From Bacteroidales bacterium (GTDB taxonomy: Bacteria > Bacteroidota > Bacteroidia > Bacteroidales > VadinHA17): DNA of 13,684 nucleotides. Shown here piece by piece: positions 1 through 8,716 of the stretch (position 1 is the first letter of the stretch; each line of letters opens with the position of its first letter). The stretch lies in contig JAFGXK010000260.1 in NCBI GenBank assembly GCA_016936695.1, positions 1-13,684 of the forward strand, written 5' to 3'. Made by a program: the position numbers and the translations under genes. The notes beneath the pieces are model-generated. The model did no database searches. It was not told the DNA's origin and saw nothing but the letters and a program-made list of their open reading frames with translations.

Positions 1-1
1 A

Positions 2-772
2 AGGGGAATGATCAAGCTTATCAACACAGGACCTAAGTTTTTTTCACCTTCGCTGAAAATGGTAGTATGCATACCCTCCGGAAGCACCGAGGTTGAACTT
101 CGTGCGGTCCGCGACTCATCGGAACACGCCGGAGGCAGGGATGTATACCTGATCTACGAACCCATGGCTGCTGCCATCGGTATCGGACTTGATGTGGAGG
201 CTCCCGAGGGCTGCATGATTGTCGACGTAGGTGGCGGGACGACTGAAATTGCCGTCATTGCGCTTGGAGGGATTGTATGTAACAAGTCAATACGTATTGC
301 CGGAGACGGATTTACTGCGGATATCCAATCGTACATGAGGCATCAGCACAACATTAAAATCGGCGAAAGGACGGCAGAAGATATCAAGATCGCTGTGGGA
401 TCAGCTCTCCCGGATATCGATAATCCACCGCAGGATTACATTGTAAGGGGGCCAAACATAATGACATCACTTCCCATTGAGATTCCCATCTCATACCAGG
501 AAATTGCATATTGCCTCGATAAATCGCTTACAAAGGTGGAGGCTGCACTGCTTAACGTGCTTGAACAGACTCCTCCTGAACTTTATGCCGATGTTGTGAA
601 CAAAGGTATCTACCTTACAGGAGGAGGCGCCCTTCTGAGAGGTCTCGACAGAAGACTGGCGGATAAGCTGAACATAAATTTCAATGTCGTCGAGGACCCC
701 CTCCATGCTGTCGCAAGAGGCACCGGAGTGGCATTGAAGAACGTGGACAAGTTTCCTTTCCTAATGAGATAA
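2..772 (+). CDS. mreB: Rod-shape-determining actin homologue MreB (5'-truncated by window edge)
   Basis: MreB is the bacterial actin that polymerises on the inner membrane and directs the wall elongation machinery. The reading frame is already open at base 2 (codons for R and G precede the first ATG at 8), so that ATG is internal and roughly 85-90 N-terminal residues, including the first phosphate loop, lie outside the window. Visible family marks are VVCIPSGSTEVE, the YEPMAAAIG segment, the phosphate-2 loop DVGGGTTE (from base 224), SIRIAGD, the ERTAEDIK helix, TPPELYADV and the adenosine-binding loop LTGGGALLRGLD, followed by a C-terminus ending FPFLMR. The wording of these blocks matches Bacteroidota MreB closely. 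It is the first visible gene of the mreBCD-mrdA-rodA operon, 17 nt before mreC. Identity is very secure; only the missing start is unknown. Confidence 0.97.
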   Translation, partial: RGMIKLINTGPKFFSPSLKMVVCIPSGSTEVELRAVRDSSEHAGGRDVYLIYEPMAAAIGIGLDVEAPEGCMIVDVGGGTTEIAVIALGGIVCNKSIRIAGDGFTADIQSYMRHQHNIKIGERTAEDIKIAVGSALPDIDNPPQDYIVRGPNIMTSLPIEIPISYQEIAYCLDKSLTKVEAALLNVLEQTPPELYADVVNKGIYLTGGGALLRGLDRRLADKLNINFNVVEDPLHAVARGTGVALKNVDKFPFLMR

Positions 773-789
773 CCTGACGAAGTGAGTGA

Positions 790-1611
790 ATGAGAAACCT
801 GCTAAACTTTCTTCTGAAATACAATAATATAATCGTATTTCTTATCCTGGAAGGAGTAGCATTCTATTGGCTCACCAACGGCAATTCATATCATAACTCG
901 AGGATGGTCAAAACTGTCCAGGGAATGACACGAGGAATGGAGGAGAGGATAACCACTGCTAAAAACTATCTAAGTCTGAGGGAGGTAAACGCAGAGCTTG
1001 CTGAAGAGAACAACTACCTGCTTAACCGGCTCGAACAACTTTCGCCTGAACAGGATTCAGGTTTTATATCTGTAAACGATTCAACGACAGGTCAGCATTA
1101 CAATTATATCACGGCAAGGGTGATCAATAATTCCGTCAATAAACAGAAGAATTTTATTACAATCAATAAGGGACGTCTTCAGGGCATTAAACCCGATATG
1201 GCTCTGACCGACGGCCGTAATGTTGTCGGACTGGTGGTAGGCTGTTCCCGGAATTTTTCTGTAGCTATTTCCCTTCTCAATCTCGATTTCAGGTTAAGCT
1301 CGAGGCTGAAATCAAGCGGCTACTTCGGGTCGCTGACATGGGACGGTCGTAATCCCCGCTACGCAGTATTGAATGAAATTCCCCAGCACATATCAGTTGC
1401 TCAGGGTGATACAGTCGAGACAACCGCATTCTCCGCTGTCTTTCCGGAAGGAATCGGCATCGGCCGGGTAAGTGAAATAAAAAAGAGCGGAAGTGATTTT
1501 TACAAGATAAGCGTTGAGCTGTTTACCGATTTCAGGCAGGTTCAGTATGTGAATGTCATCGGAAACCTGCTCAGGCAAGAACAGCTTGAACTTGAATTGC
1601 AGTACAAATGA
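790..1611 (+). CDS. mreC: Rod-shape-determining protein MreC
   Basis: MreC is a bitopic membrane protein of the elongasome whose periplasmic beta domain binds and activates PBP2. The 273-residue product has a short cytoplasmic N-terminus, one membrane helix at about residues 12-28 (IIVFLILEGVAFYWL), a predicted coiled coil at about 45-85 rich in E, L and N, and then the beta domain. Family signatures are FITINKGRLQGIKPDM, the DGRNVVGLVV strand, the LNEIPQHI segment and VFPEGIGIGRVSEI. The usual V-x-x-G-D-T-V-x-T-S-G turn reads VAQGDTVETTAF here, losing the Ser-Gly pair. The ATG at 790 gives a normal N-terminus, but no clear Shine-Dalgarno is visible, so translation may depend on coupling to mreB 17 nt upstream. 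The stop overlaps the mreD start (ATGA, 1608-1611). Confidence 0.95.
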   Translation: MRNLLNFLLKYNNIIVFLILEGVAFYWLTNGNSYHNSRMVKTVQGMTRGMEERITTAKNYLSLREVNAELAEENNYLLNRLEQLSPEQDSGFISVNDSTTGQHYNYITARVINNSVNKQKNFITINKGRLQGIKPDMALTDGRNVVGLVVGCSRNFSVAISLLNLDFRLSSRLKSSGYFGSLTWDGRNPRYAVLNEIPQHISVAQGDTVETTAFSAVFPEGIGIGRVSEIKKSGSDFYKISVELFTDFRQVQYVNVIGNLLRQEQLELELQYK

Positions 1612-2114
1612 TCAACTCTATCCTGAAATACGGACTGATAAGCGTCCTCCTGATTCTGCTTCAGGTTCTGGTGCTGAATAATATTCAGTTCAGCGGATAT
1701 GTAAATCCCTACGTTTACATTATTATAATCCTTATTCTTCCGTCACTCACCCCGTCGTGGCTCATTCTTATAATTGGATTCGTTGCCGGACTGATAATCG
1801 ACCTTTCTGCAGGATCGCCCGGGATGCACGCGTCGGCAACCCTGCTGGCCGGTTTTGCCCGGCCATTTGTACTAAGGCTGATTGCCCCGCGTGATGGATA
1901 CGACCCCGGATCGAGCCTTTCAATGGCTTCCTATGGATTCAGGTGGTTCCTGATATATGCTACGGCTATTGTTTTGATTCATCATAGCGCCTTATTTTTC
2001 ATCGAGGTTTTCAGATTTACTGATTTCTTCAGGACAATATTAAGGATACTGTTGAGTTCAATCTTTACACTGGGGTTTGTCCTTCTCATCGAGTATTACC
2101 GCAAGGAGAGGTAA
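1608..2114 (+). CDS. mreD: Rod-shape-determining membrane protein MreD
   Basis: This is a small polytopic inner-membrane protein of the elongasome, 168 residues as expected for MreD. About five hydrophobic helices can be read: residues ~8-25 (LISVLLILLQVLVL), ~31-46 (VNPYVYIIIILILPSL), ~50-70 (SWLILIIGFVAGLIIDL, with the membrane Asp conserved in the family), ~110-130 (WFLIYATAIVLIHHSAL) and ~145-163 (ILLSSIFTLGFVLLIEY). MreD diverges strongly between phyla, so the assignment leans on topology, length and position between mreC and mrdA. The start ATG overlaps the mreC stop codon, a sign of translational coupling. The last codons (AAG GAG AGG) double as a Shine-Dalgarno-like stretch for mrdA. 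Confidence 0.92.
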   Translation: MINSILKYGLISVLLILLQVLVLNNIQFSGYVNPYVYIIIILILPSLTPSWLILIIGFVAGLIIDLSAGSPGMHASATLLAGFARPFVLRLIAPRDGYDPGSSLSMASYGFRWFLIYATAIVLIHHSALFFIEVFRFTDFFRTILRILLSSIFTLGFVLLIEYYRKER

Positions 2115-2124
2115 CTTTTCTTTC

Positions 2125-3939
2125 ATGAAAGACGCATTCATAAACAGGAAGTACGTAATCATGGCATTTGTCGTGGTTGCAGCGCTCGTTCTGCTTGTAA
2201 GACTCTTTGTGATACAGGTTGTAAAGGATACATACAGGTTGTCGGCCGATAACAATGTCCTCAGATATGTTACACAATATCCTGCAAGAGGTCTTATTTA
2301 CGACAGGAACAAGAAACTGATGGTGTATAATCAGGCTGCATACGATCTTATGGTTGTCCCGGCACAGGTCACGGATATAGATACAGCTGAATTCTGCAAT
2401 CTTCTGGAAATATCAGTCAGTTCCTTCCGCGACAGGATGGACGCGGCAATAAACTATTCAAGAAGGGCTCCGTCAGTTTTTCTCAAGCAGATCTCAGCAG
2501 AAACATATGCAAGATTCCAGGAAAAGCTTTTTTCCTATCCCGGATTTTACGTCCAGCCGCGAACACTGAGGAAATACTCAAAACCCATCGCTGGTCATAT
2601 CCTTGGCTATGTTAGCGAGGTAGATGAATCGGTGGTGAAAAATAATCCCTACTACAAGGCCGGAGACTATATAGGGAAACTCGGAATAGAGGAAGCATAT
2701 GAAAAGTACCTGAGGGGCAGGAGAGGAGTCACCATCTATCTTGTTGACGTCTACAGCCGAATCAAGGGATCCTATGCCGACGGCCGCCTTGATACGGTTG
2801 CCGTGCAGGGAGAGGATATAATCTCAACCGTCGATATGGATCTTCAGGAATACGGTGAACTCCTGATGAGAAATAAATCAGGGAGCATTGTGGCCCTCGA
2901 GCCCTTAACCGGAGAGGTACTCGCACTGGTCTCAAGCCCTAACTACGATCCCGGGTTGCTTGTGGGCAGAATAAGGTCGGAAAACTATTCAAGACTCAGT
3001 GCCGATACTGCACTTCCACTCTTTAACAGGGCTATCCAGGCAAAGTATCCCCCGGGTTCAACTTTCAAGCCAATCAACGGACTCATAGGTCTTCAGGAGA
3101 ATGTTATTGCTCCTTCAACCCTTTTCGGATGCAACAATGGTTATATGTTTATCGGCTGCCATTCCCACAGTTCTCCACTCGACCTTATTCACGGCATCTC
3201 AAATTCGTGCAATGCCTACTTCTGCCAGGTATTCCGAAGAATTATGGAGAATCCGGAATATCCGACGGTTGAGGCGGCTTACGTTAAATGGAAGGAATAT
3301 CTTGACCAGTTCGGCTTCGGTCAGAGACTCGGAATTGAATTCACCAATGAACTTGCCGGACTTGTTCCTTCACCGGAATATTTCGACAGGTATCACGGAA
3401 AAAACGGATGGAAGGCGCTTACTATAATCTCCATGGCAATCGGACAGGGTGAAATTGAAACAACTCCTCTCCAGATGGCCAATATGACCGCTGCCATTGC
3501 AAACAGGGGATATTATTACACTCCCCATATAGTTAAGTCGATAGGGACCAATGGGAAACCCGACGAAAAATATCTTGCTAAACGCACCATCAGTATCGAT
3601 TCAGCAAATTTTGAATTCATAGTTCAGGGAATGGAAGAAGCTGTAAACGGATCTGAGGGAGCTACGGCAAGGATCGCAGCCCTGAAAGATATAATAGTGT
3701 GCGGGAAAACAGGAACTGCCCAGAATCCTCACGGGAAGGATCATTCGGTGTTCATTGCATTTGCCCCGAAGGATGACCCTGAAATTGCAATTGCGGTATA
3801 TGTCGAAAACGCCGGATTCGGAGCAACCTATGCGGCACCTGTTGCCAGTCTGATGATGGAGAAATATCTCACCGGCGAGGTGACGAATAAATACTCGGAA
3901 CAAAGAATACTTGATCTGAATCTTATTGCCGGTGACTAG
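2125..3939 (+). CDS. mrdA: Penicillin-binding protein 2, peptidoglycan D,D-transpeptidase
   Basis: This class B PBP cross-links peptidoglycan during cell elongation and works with RodA. One membrane helix at about residues 10-28 anchors the protein (YVIMAFVVVAALVLLVRLF). The non-catalytic pedestal follows, with the typical RGLIYDRN motif and HILGYVSEVDE. The transpeptidase domain has all three active-site motifs: SxxK as STFK (catalytic Ser312, bases 3058-3069), SxN as SCN (Ser361) and KTG as KTGT (from Lys528). I chose the ATG at 2125 (604 aa) over the in-frame upstream ATG at 2077. It puts a short MKDAFINRKY segment before the membrane helix, lies 10 nt after the mreD stop and has AGGAGAGG at 2104-2111, although the spacing is long. 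The longer form would overlap mreD by 38 nt. The product should be a beta-lactam target. Its end overlaps rodA. Confidence 0.96.
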   Translation: MKDAFINRKYVIMAFVVVAALVLLVRLFVIQVVKDTYRLSADNNVLRYVTQYPARGLIYDRNKKLMVYNQAAYDLMVVPAQVTDIDTAEFCNLLEISVSSFRDRMDAAINYSRRAPSVFLKQISAETYARFQEKLFSYPGFYVQPRTLRKYSKPIAGHILGYVSEVDESVVKNNPYYKAGDYIGKLGIEEAYEKYLRGRRGVTIYLVDVYSRIKGSYADGRLDTVAVQGEDIISTVDMDLQEYGELLMRNKSGSIVALEPLTGEVLALVSSPNYDPGLLVGRIRSENYSRLSADTALPLFNRAIQAKYPPGSTFKPINGLIGLQENVIAPSTLFGCNNGYMFIGCHSHSSPLDLIHGISNSCNAYFCQVFRRIMENPEYPTVEAAYVKWKEYLDQFGFGQRLGIEFTNELAGLVPSPEYFDRYHGKNGWKALTIISMAIGQGEIETTPLQMANMTAAIANRGYYYTPHIVKSIGTNGKPDEKYLAKRTISIDSANFEFIVQGMEEAVNGSEGATARIAALKDIIVCGKTGTAQNPHGKDHSVFIAFAPKDDPEIAIAVYVENAGFGATYAAPVASLMMEKYLTGEVTNKYSEQRILDLNLIAGD

Positions 3940-5356
3940 AAACATCAATATATGGAACAGACTCGACAAGGTTTCTATCGGGATCTTCCTGCTGCTTGTT
4001 GTAATAGGATGGTTCAATATTTACGCAGCCGTCTTTAACGAGGAGCACACAAGGATAATCGACCTTTCCCAGAGATACGGGAAGCAGTTTGTGTGGATTA
4101 TTGCAACAGTTGTCATCGCAGTATTCGTTGTGGTGATCGATACCAGGTTTTATTTTTTCTTTGCATATTTCATTTACGGATTTCTGCTTTTCCTTCTCAT
4201 TCTGGTGCTTTTCGTAGGAAAGGACATTAACGGCGCCAGATCGTGGTTCCAGTTCGGGGCTTTCAGCCTTCAACCGTCCGAATTCGCAAAAATCGGCACC
4301 GTCCTTGCCCTGGCTGCTTATCTGAATGCTTCCCGGCATGAGCTGGGAAAGCTGTCTGTCTTTATGAAATCCGTGGGTATTATCATGATGCCCGTATTGC
4401 TTATTGTGCTGCAGCCCGATATGGGATCGGCAGTAGTTTTCCTTGCCCTCTTTATCGTACTTTTCAGGGAAGGCATGAGTCCCTATATCCTGATCTCGGG
4501 CCTACTGATGATGATTCTCTTCTTTTTTACATTGATATTCAATAACACCTGGCTCACAATAGCGCTGATAACTGCTGCTCTGCTTCTGGCATGGGTCGCC
4601 ACCAGAAAATGGAAACTCTGTCTTCTGGCACTGGGTATACTTGCCGGCATGTCGTTGCTGGTCTACGGATTAAACAGCCTGGTGATAAAATCGATGAAAA
4701 ACGAGCACGTCCTGCTGATCTCCGTTCTGCTATCAGGTGTGATATTTGCAGTCTACTTTTATAATAAAAAGGCTATCTCGCTCCTGATGATCTACCTGTT
4801 CCTGGCCGGGAGCCTTGCTTTTGTCAACTCGGTTAATCTGGCATTCAATAACCTTATGAAACCGCATCAGAAGGAAAGGGTGGAAATAATGCTCGGGATA
4901 AAATCGGATCCTCACGGTACCGGTTACAATGTCAACCAGTCGATTATCTCGATAGGTTCGGGAGGCTTTTCCGGCAAGGGATACCTTCAGGGGACCCAGA
5001 CCAAATTCAAATTCGTTCCGGCGCAAAGTACCGATTTCATCTTTTGCACAATAGGTGAGGAATGGGGCTTTATGGGATCGTTCGTGGTAATTGCCTTATA
5101 TGTCATACTGCTGGTAAGGCTGATAATGCTGGCTGAGAGGCAGCGATCCGATTTCTCAAGAATATACGGATACGGAGTTGTGTCAATCTTCTTCGTCCAT
5201 TTCTTCATCAATATCGGAATGACTGTCGGACTGGTTCCCGTTATCGGTATTCCGCTCCCCTTCCTGAGCTACGGAGGAAGCTCCCTGTGGGCCTTTACAA
5301 TACTTCTGTTTATTTTTCTACGGCTCGATGCAAGCCGCGCAGAGTATCTGGTGTGA
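3926..5356 (+). CDS. rodA: SEDS peptidoglycan glycosyltransferase RodA
   Basis: RodA polymerises lipid II into glycan strands and partners with PBP2 encoded just upstream. SEDS signatures are present: GARSWFQFGAFSLQPSEFAK near residue 107, NVNQSIISIGSGGFSGKG, then the extracellular segment VPAQSTDFIFCTIGEEWGF and the C-terminal PLPFLSYGGSS. The Asp in TDF (residue 370, base 5033) matches the position reported as essential in RodA homologues. No in-frame ATG lies near the start. The choices are TTG at 3926 (476 aa) or GTG at 3932 (474 aa), both overlapping the mrdA stop, so translation is probably coupled. The protein is about 100 residues longer than E. coli RodA because of extra hydrophobic sequence between residues ~190 and ~310. 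Such lengthening may be common in this phylum, which I could not check. It is the last gene of the operon. Confidence 0.95.
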   Translation: MPVTRNINIWNRLDKVSIGIFLLLVVIGWFNIYAAVFNEEHTRIIDLSQRYGKQFVWIIATVVIAVFVVVIDTRFYFFFAYFIYGFLLFLLILVLFVGKDINGARSWFQFGAFSLQPSEFAKIGTVLALAAYLNASRHELGKLSVFMKSVGIIMMPVLLIVLQPDMGSAVVFLALFIVLFREGMSPYILISGLLMMILFFFTLIFNNTWLTIALITAALLLAWVATRKWKLCLLALGILAGMSLLVYGLNSLVIKSMKNEHVLLISVLLSGVIFAVYFYNKKAISLLMIYLFLAGSLAFVNSVNLAFNNLMKPHQKERVEIMLGIKSDPHGTGYNVNQSIISIGSGGFSGKGYLQGTQTKFKFVPAQSTDFIFCTIGEEWGFMGSFVVIALYVILLVRLIMLAERQRSDFSRIYGYGVVSIFFVHFFINIGMTVGLVPVIGIPLPFLSYGGSSLWAFTILLFIFLRLDASRAEYLV

Positions 5357-5968
5357 TCAGAAGGGGATAGTAATCCTGTGCGATATTTCTATTCCGAAAT
5401 CCTTTTCCACATAGTCAATAAGCTGCGGGAAAAACTCCATAAAATCGTCCTGAAGAGAATAGTAATTCTTTTTCAGTGCCTTCATCGCAAACCTTGTCTC
5501 ATTCGGTAGCGATGACCTCTTGCTTAATGTGTTCAGGACATGCCTGATCCCTCTCCTTGTCTGGTATGATTCTATCCAGTTGTTTATAATGAAGAAGGGC
5601 ATCATCTTCCTTACATCTTCCGGAAGTATGTCAAAGTTGTTGACCATCGCCCTGTAGAAATTGTAGGTAACACTCTCAAGAGGCCTGCGCGAAAAAAAAT
5701 TCCACTCCTTCGTAAGGAAATGATCGTAAAGAATATCAGTGATAACACCCGAATATTTGTGGTATTTTCTGCTGAAATAAATCTTGCTCCGGTGAACGAC
5801 CGGATGCCTGTCGGTGAAATCATCAATATGCCGGTGAAGTATAATGCCCTTCCTGACCTGCTCGGGATATTTCAAATAATCGCGCCCTTTTACATAGTCT
5901 CCTATGTAGTTCCCGATGATTATTTTTTCAGAATCACCTGAAAGGTATATGTGGGCCAGGACATTCAT
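5357..5968 (-). CDS. acpH: AcpH-like acyl-carrier-protein phosphodiesterase
   Basis: The 203-residue protein resembles AcpH (ACP hydrolyase, DUF479 family), which removes the 4'-phosphopantetheine arm from holo-ACP. It begins with the family-typical MNVLAHIYLS. It keeps the probable metal-site blocks HRHIDDFTD (His45, His47, Asp49, Asp50, Asp53) and DILYDHFLTKEW (Asp78, Asp82, His83), equivalent to HRRIDVLTD and DVMWDHFLS in the E. coli enzyme. Length is close to E. coli AcpH (about 193 aa). It is a lone gene on the - strand, convergent with rodA with no base between the two stop codons, so it is not part of the elongasome operon. Its own promoter should lie in 5969-6100, but only a one-mismatch -7 box (TTTCTTTG on the - strand, near 5982) is visible. 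The substrate is inferred from homology; Bacteroidota members of this family are little studied. Confidence 0.85.
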   Translation of the reverse strand: MNVLAHIYLSGDSEKIIIGNYIGDYVKGRDYLKYPEQVRKGIILHRHIDDFTDRHPVVHRSKIYFSRKYHKYSGVITDILYDHFLTKEWNFFSRRPLESVTYNFYRAMVNNFDILPEDVRKMMPFFIINNWIESYQTRRGIRHVLNTLSKRSSLPNETRFAMKALKKNYYSLQDDFMEFFPQLIDYVEKDFGIEISHRITIPF

Positions 5969-6124
5969 TTCAGGACATAATAGTACAAAGAAATAATTTT
6001 AGCCCGGTTATACAGGAAACATTTTCTTTAACATATTTTTAAAGGACATAAATTCGAGTTTAAATCATCATATAATCAATTAATTATCGTATAATTACCG
6101 CATTCGAAAAAATCAATTCAAATG

Positions 6125-6156
6125 TTCGGATTTTATACCCGCAAATTATAAATTTG
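6125..6156 (+). promoter_or_regulatory. Bacteroidota-type promoter of the cDPG-synthetase-like gene
   Basis: TAAATTTG at 6149-6156 is an exact match to the Bacteroidota -7 consensus TAnnTTTG. TTCG at 6125-6128 is a three-of-four match to the -33 TTTG box, with a 20-nt spacer. Transcription would start near 6163, leaving a 5' leader of about 60 nt. The surrounding 254-nt gap (5969-6222) is strongly AT-rich and holds no credible gene. Confidence 0.7.
6142..6156. repeat. Short inverted repeat overlapping the -7 box (possible operator)
   Basis: CAAATT-ATA-AATTTG is a perfect 6+6 inverted repeat with a 3-nt centre, and its right arm contains most of the -7 element. This is where a dimeric repressor could sit, but in AT-rich DNA a 6-nt arm can also arise by chance. 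No regulator gene lies next to it. Confidence 0.35.
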
Positions 6157-6212
6157 TCGTTTCAGTTTATTATAATAACGGTTTTTTCACGAAATTAATT
6201 ATCAAGTATCAA

Positions 6213-6218
6213 GGGAGG
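6213..6218 (+). promoter_or_regulatory. Strong Shine-Dalgarno sequence (GGGAGG)
   Basis: GGGAGG lies 4 nt before the ATG at 6223 and fixes that start. It is the clearest ribosome-binding site in the window; most other genes here have weak or no Shine-Dalgarno sequence. Confidence 0.75.
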
Positions 6219-6222
6219 AATT

Positions 6223-7572
<1,350 letters not shown>

Positions 7573-7591
7573 TCAGTAATAGGTTTTTAAC

Positions 7592-7627
7592 AAGAAGCCC
7601 CCATAGTATTGATGAGGGCTTCTTTTG
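7592..7627 (+). terminator. Rho-independent terminator, possibly bidirectional
   Basis: AAGAAGCCC (7592-7600) pairs perfectly with GGGCTTCTT (7616-7624). After one mismatch a further CAT/ATG pair closes a 7-nt loop, and a T-rich tail (TTTTG) overlaps and follows the stem. It lies 20 nt after the synthetase-like gene and 3-5 nt beyond the stop of the convergent kinase gene. The T tract on the - strand side is weaker (TTGTTAAAAACC), so it probably serves the + strand gene mainly. Confidence 0.8.
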
Positions 7628-7629
7628 TT

Positions 7630-8709
7630 CTATCTTCTTACCCTGGCGTTGCCCTTCCAGATGCTCCATACCTGTTCCTCATCGGCAGGCTGGTCGTAGT
7701 CAGTTACCGATGTTGTGGCAAGCGCGCCGGTAGCCCATCCGAACTGTATCCATTTTTCGGGTTCCCAGCTCCGGAGGATCCCATAGAGCAGACCTCCGAC
7801 AAACCCGTCGCCGCCGCCAATACGGTCGAGGACATGGATTGGCCGCGGCTCTACTACATGCCATTCATCTCCTTCGAGCATTATGGCACCCCAGAGATGC
7901 TCGTTCGCATTAATGACCTGCCTGAGGGTTGTCCCGAATACCGATGCAGCAGGGAACTCTTTTTTCACCCTGCGGATCATCTCCTTGAAGCTCTCTATCT
8001 TCGCCGCAAGGTCCTTGCCTCCCTCCTCTGGTCCGGCGATACCCAGACAAAGCTGGAAATCTTCCTCATTGCCGACAAGGATATCGGCAAGCCCGGCTAT
8101 TTCCCTGAAGGTGGCCGCGAGTTCCTTTTCTCTACCCTTCCAGAATGTGGCTCTGTAATTGAGGTCAAATGCAATCCTGGTTCCATGCTTCTTTGCCGAT
8201 CGTGCAAGTTCGAGGCAGAAGTTGCTTGTTTCGGGCGACAGGGCTCCGATGAGCCCTGACAGGTGAAGTATCTGCACTCCTTCTTCCTCAAAAAGCCTTT
8301 TGAGGTCGAAGTCCTTGACATTGAGAGTTCTTCCAACTTCTCCCGCCCTGTCGTTGTGAACCCTTGGCCCCCTTGATCCGTAACCGCTGTCGGCAATGTT
8401 GAACTGATGACGGTATCCCCAGGGCCCGCCCTGTTCAAGTTCAACACCTTCATATGCCATATGCCTCGATGCAAGGTTGTCCCTTATCATTCTTGAGATC
8501 GGGCTGTCTTTAACAAAGGTTGTCAGTACCTTGACCGGGAGTCCAAGATAGGAGGCAACGCTCGCTACATTAGTCTCGGCGCTTGTCACCTGTATGTGAA
8601 AAGTGTCACTGGAGTGTACAGGCTGTCCGTTTGCGGGAGTTATTCTTACCCCCATGCTGGTGGGAACCACCAGCGACCAAAGGAAGTTTTTTCTTAGTTC
8701 TATGTTCAT
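7630..8709 (-). CDS. PfkB-family sugar kinase, probable 2-dehydro-3-deoxygluconokinase
   Basis: This is a ribokinase-fold (PfkB) kinase of 359 residues. The C-terminal signature DRIGGGDGFVGG (from Asp295) contains the catalytic base Asp301 and the anion hole; the common DTxGAGD form is replaced by DRxGGGD, as often seen in KDG kinases. FDLNYRATFW (181-190) and VGNEEDF (212-218) also fit 2-keto-3-deoxygluconate kinases, which feed KDG from uronate or Entner-Doudoroff routes into glycolysis as KDPG. The N-terminal sugar-binding block is present as SAETNVASVASYLG. It follows pgi after only 7 nt and is surely co-transcribed with it. There is no Shine-Dalgarno, and the A/T-rich leader ahead of the ATG is typical of Bacteroidota. 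No KDPG aldolase is nearby, so the substrate stays a homology-based guess; another ketose or hexose kinase is possible. Confidence 0.83.
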   Translation of the reverse strand: MNIELRKNFLWSLVVPTSMGVRITPANGQPVHSSDTFHIQVTSAETNVASVASYLGLPVKVLTTFVKDSPISRMIRDNLASRHMAYEGVELEQGGPWGYRHQFNIADSGYGSRGPRVHNDRAGEVGRTLNVKDFDLKRLFEEEGVQILHLSGLIGALSPETSNFCLELARSAKKHGTRIAFDLNYRATFWKGREKELAATFREIAGLADILVGNEEDFQLCLGIAGPEEGGKDLAAKIESFKEMIRRVKKEFPAASVFGTTLRQVINANEHLWGAIMLEGDEWHVVEPRPIHVLDRIGGGDGFVGGLLYGILRSWEPEKWIQFGWATGALATTSVTDYDQPADEEQVWSIWKGNARVRR

Positions 8710-8716
8710 ATTTGAT

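Noticed and set aside
2077..2124. Upstream in-frame ATG at 2077 as the mrdA start
   Set aside because: It would add 16 residues unlike PBP2 N-termini and overlap mreD by 38 nt; the ATG at 2125 gives the expected short cytoplasmic tail before the membrane helix.
3601..4339. Two 138-aa open frames on the - strand across the mrdA/rodA junction
   Set aside because: Both are antisense to well-supported elongasome genes, show no domain and have no plausible RBS or promoter.
5969..6222. Possible small RNA or riboswitch in the AT-rich gap
   Set aside because: No stable GC-containing hairpins or known aptamer-like conserved blocks were seen; promoter elements explain the region adequately.
7609..8259. 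216-aa open frame on the + strand inside the kinase gene
   Set aside because: It lies wholly antisense to a PfkB gene with clear motifs. Its translation has no recognisable domain, is rich in Cys and Pro as shadow frames often are, and it starts within the terminator hairpin.
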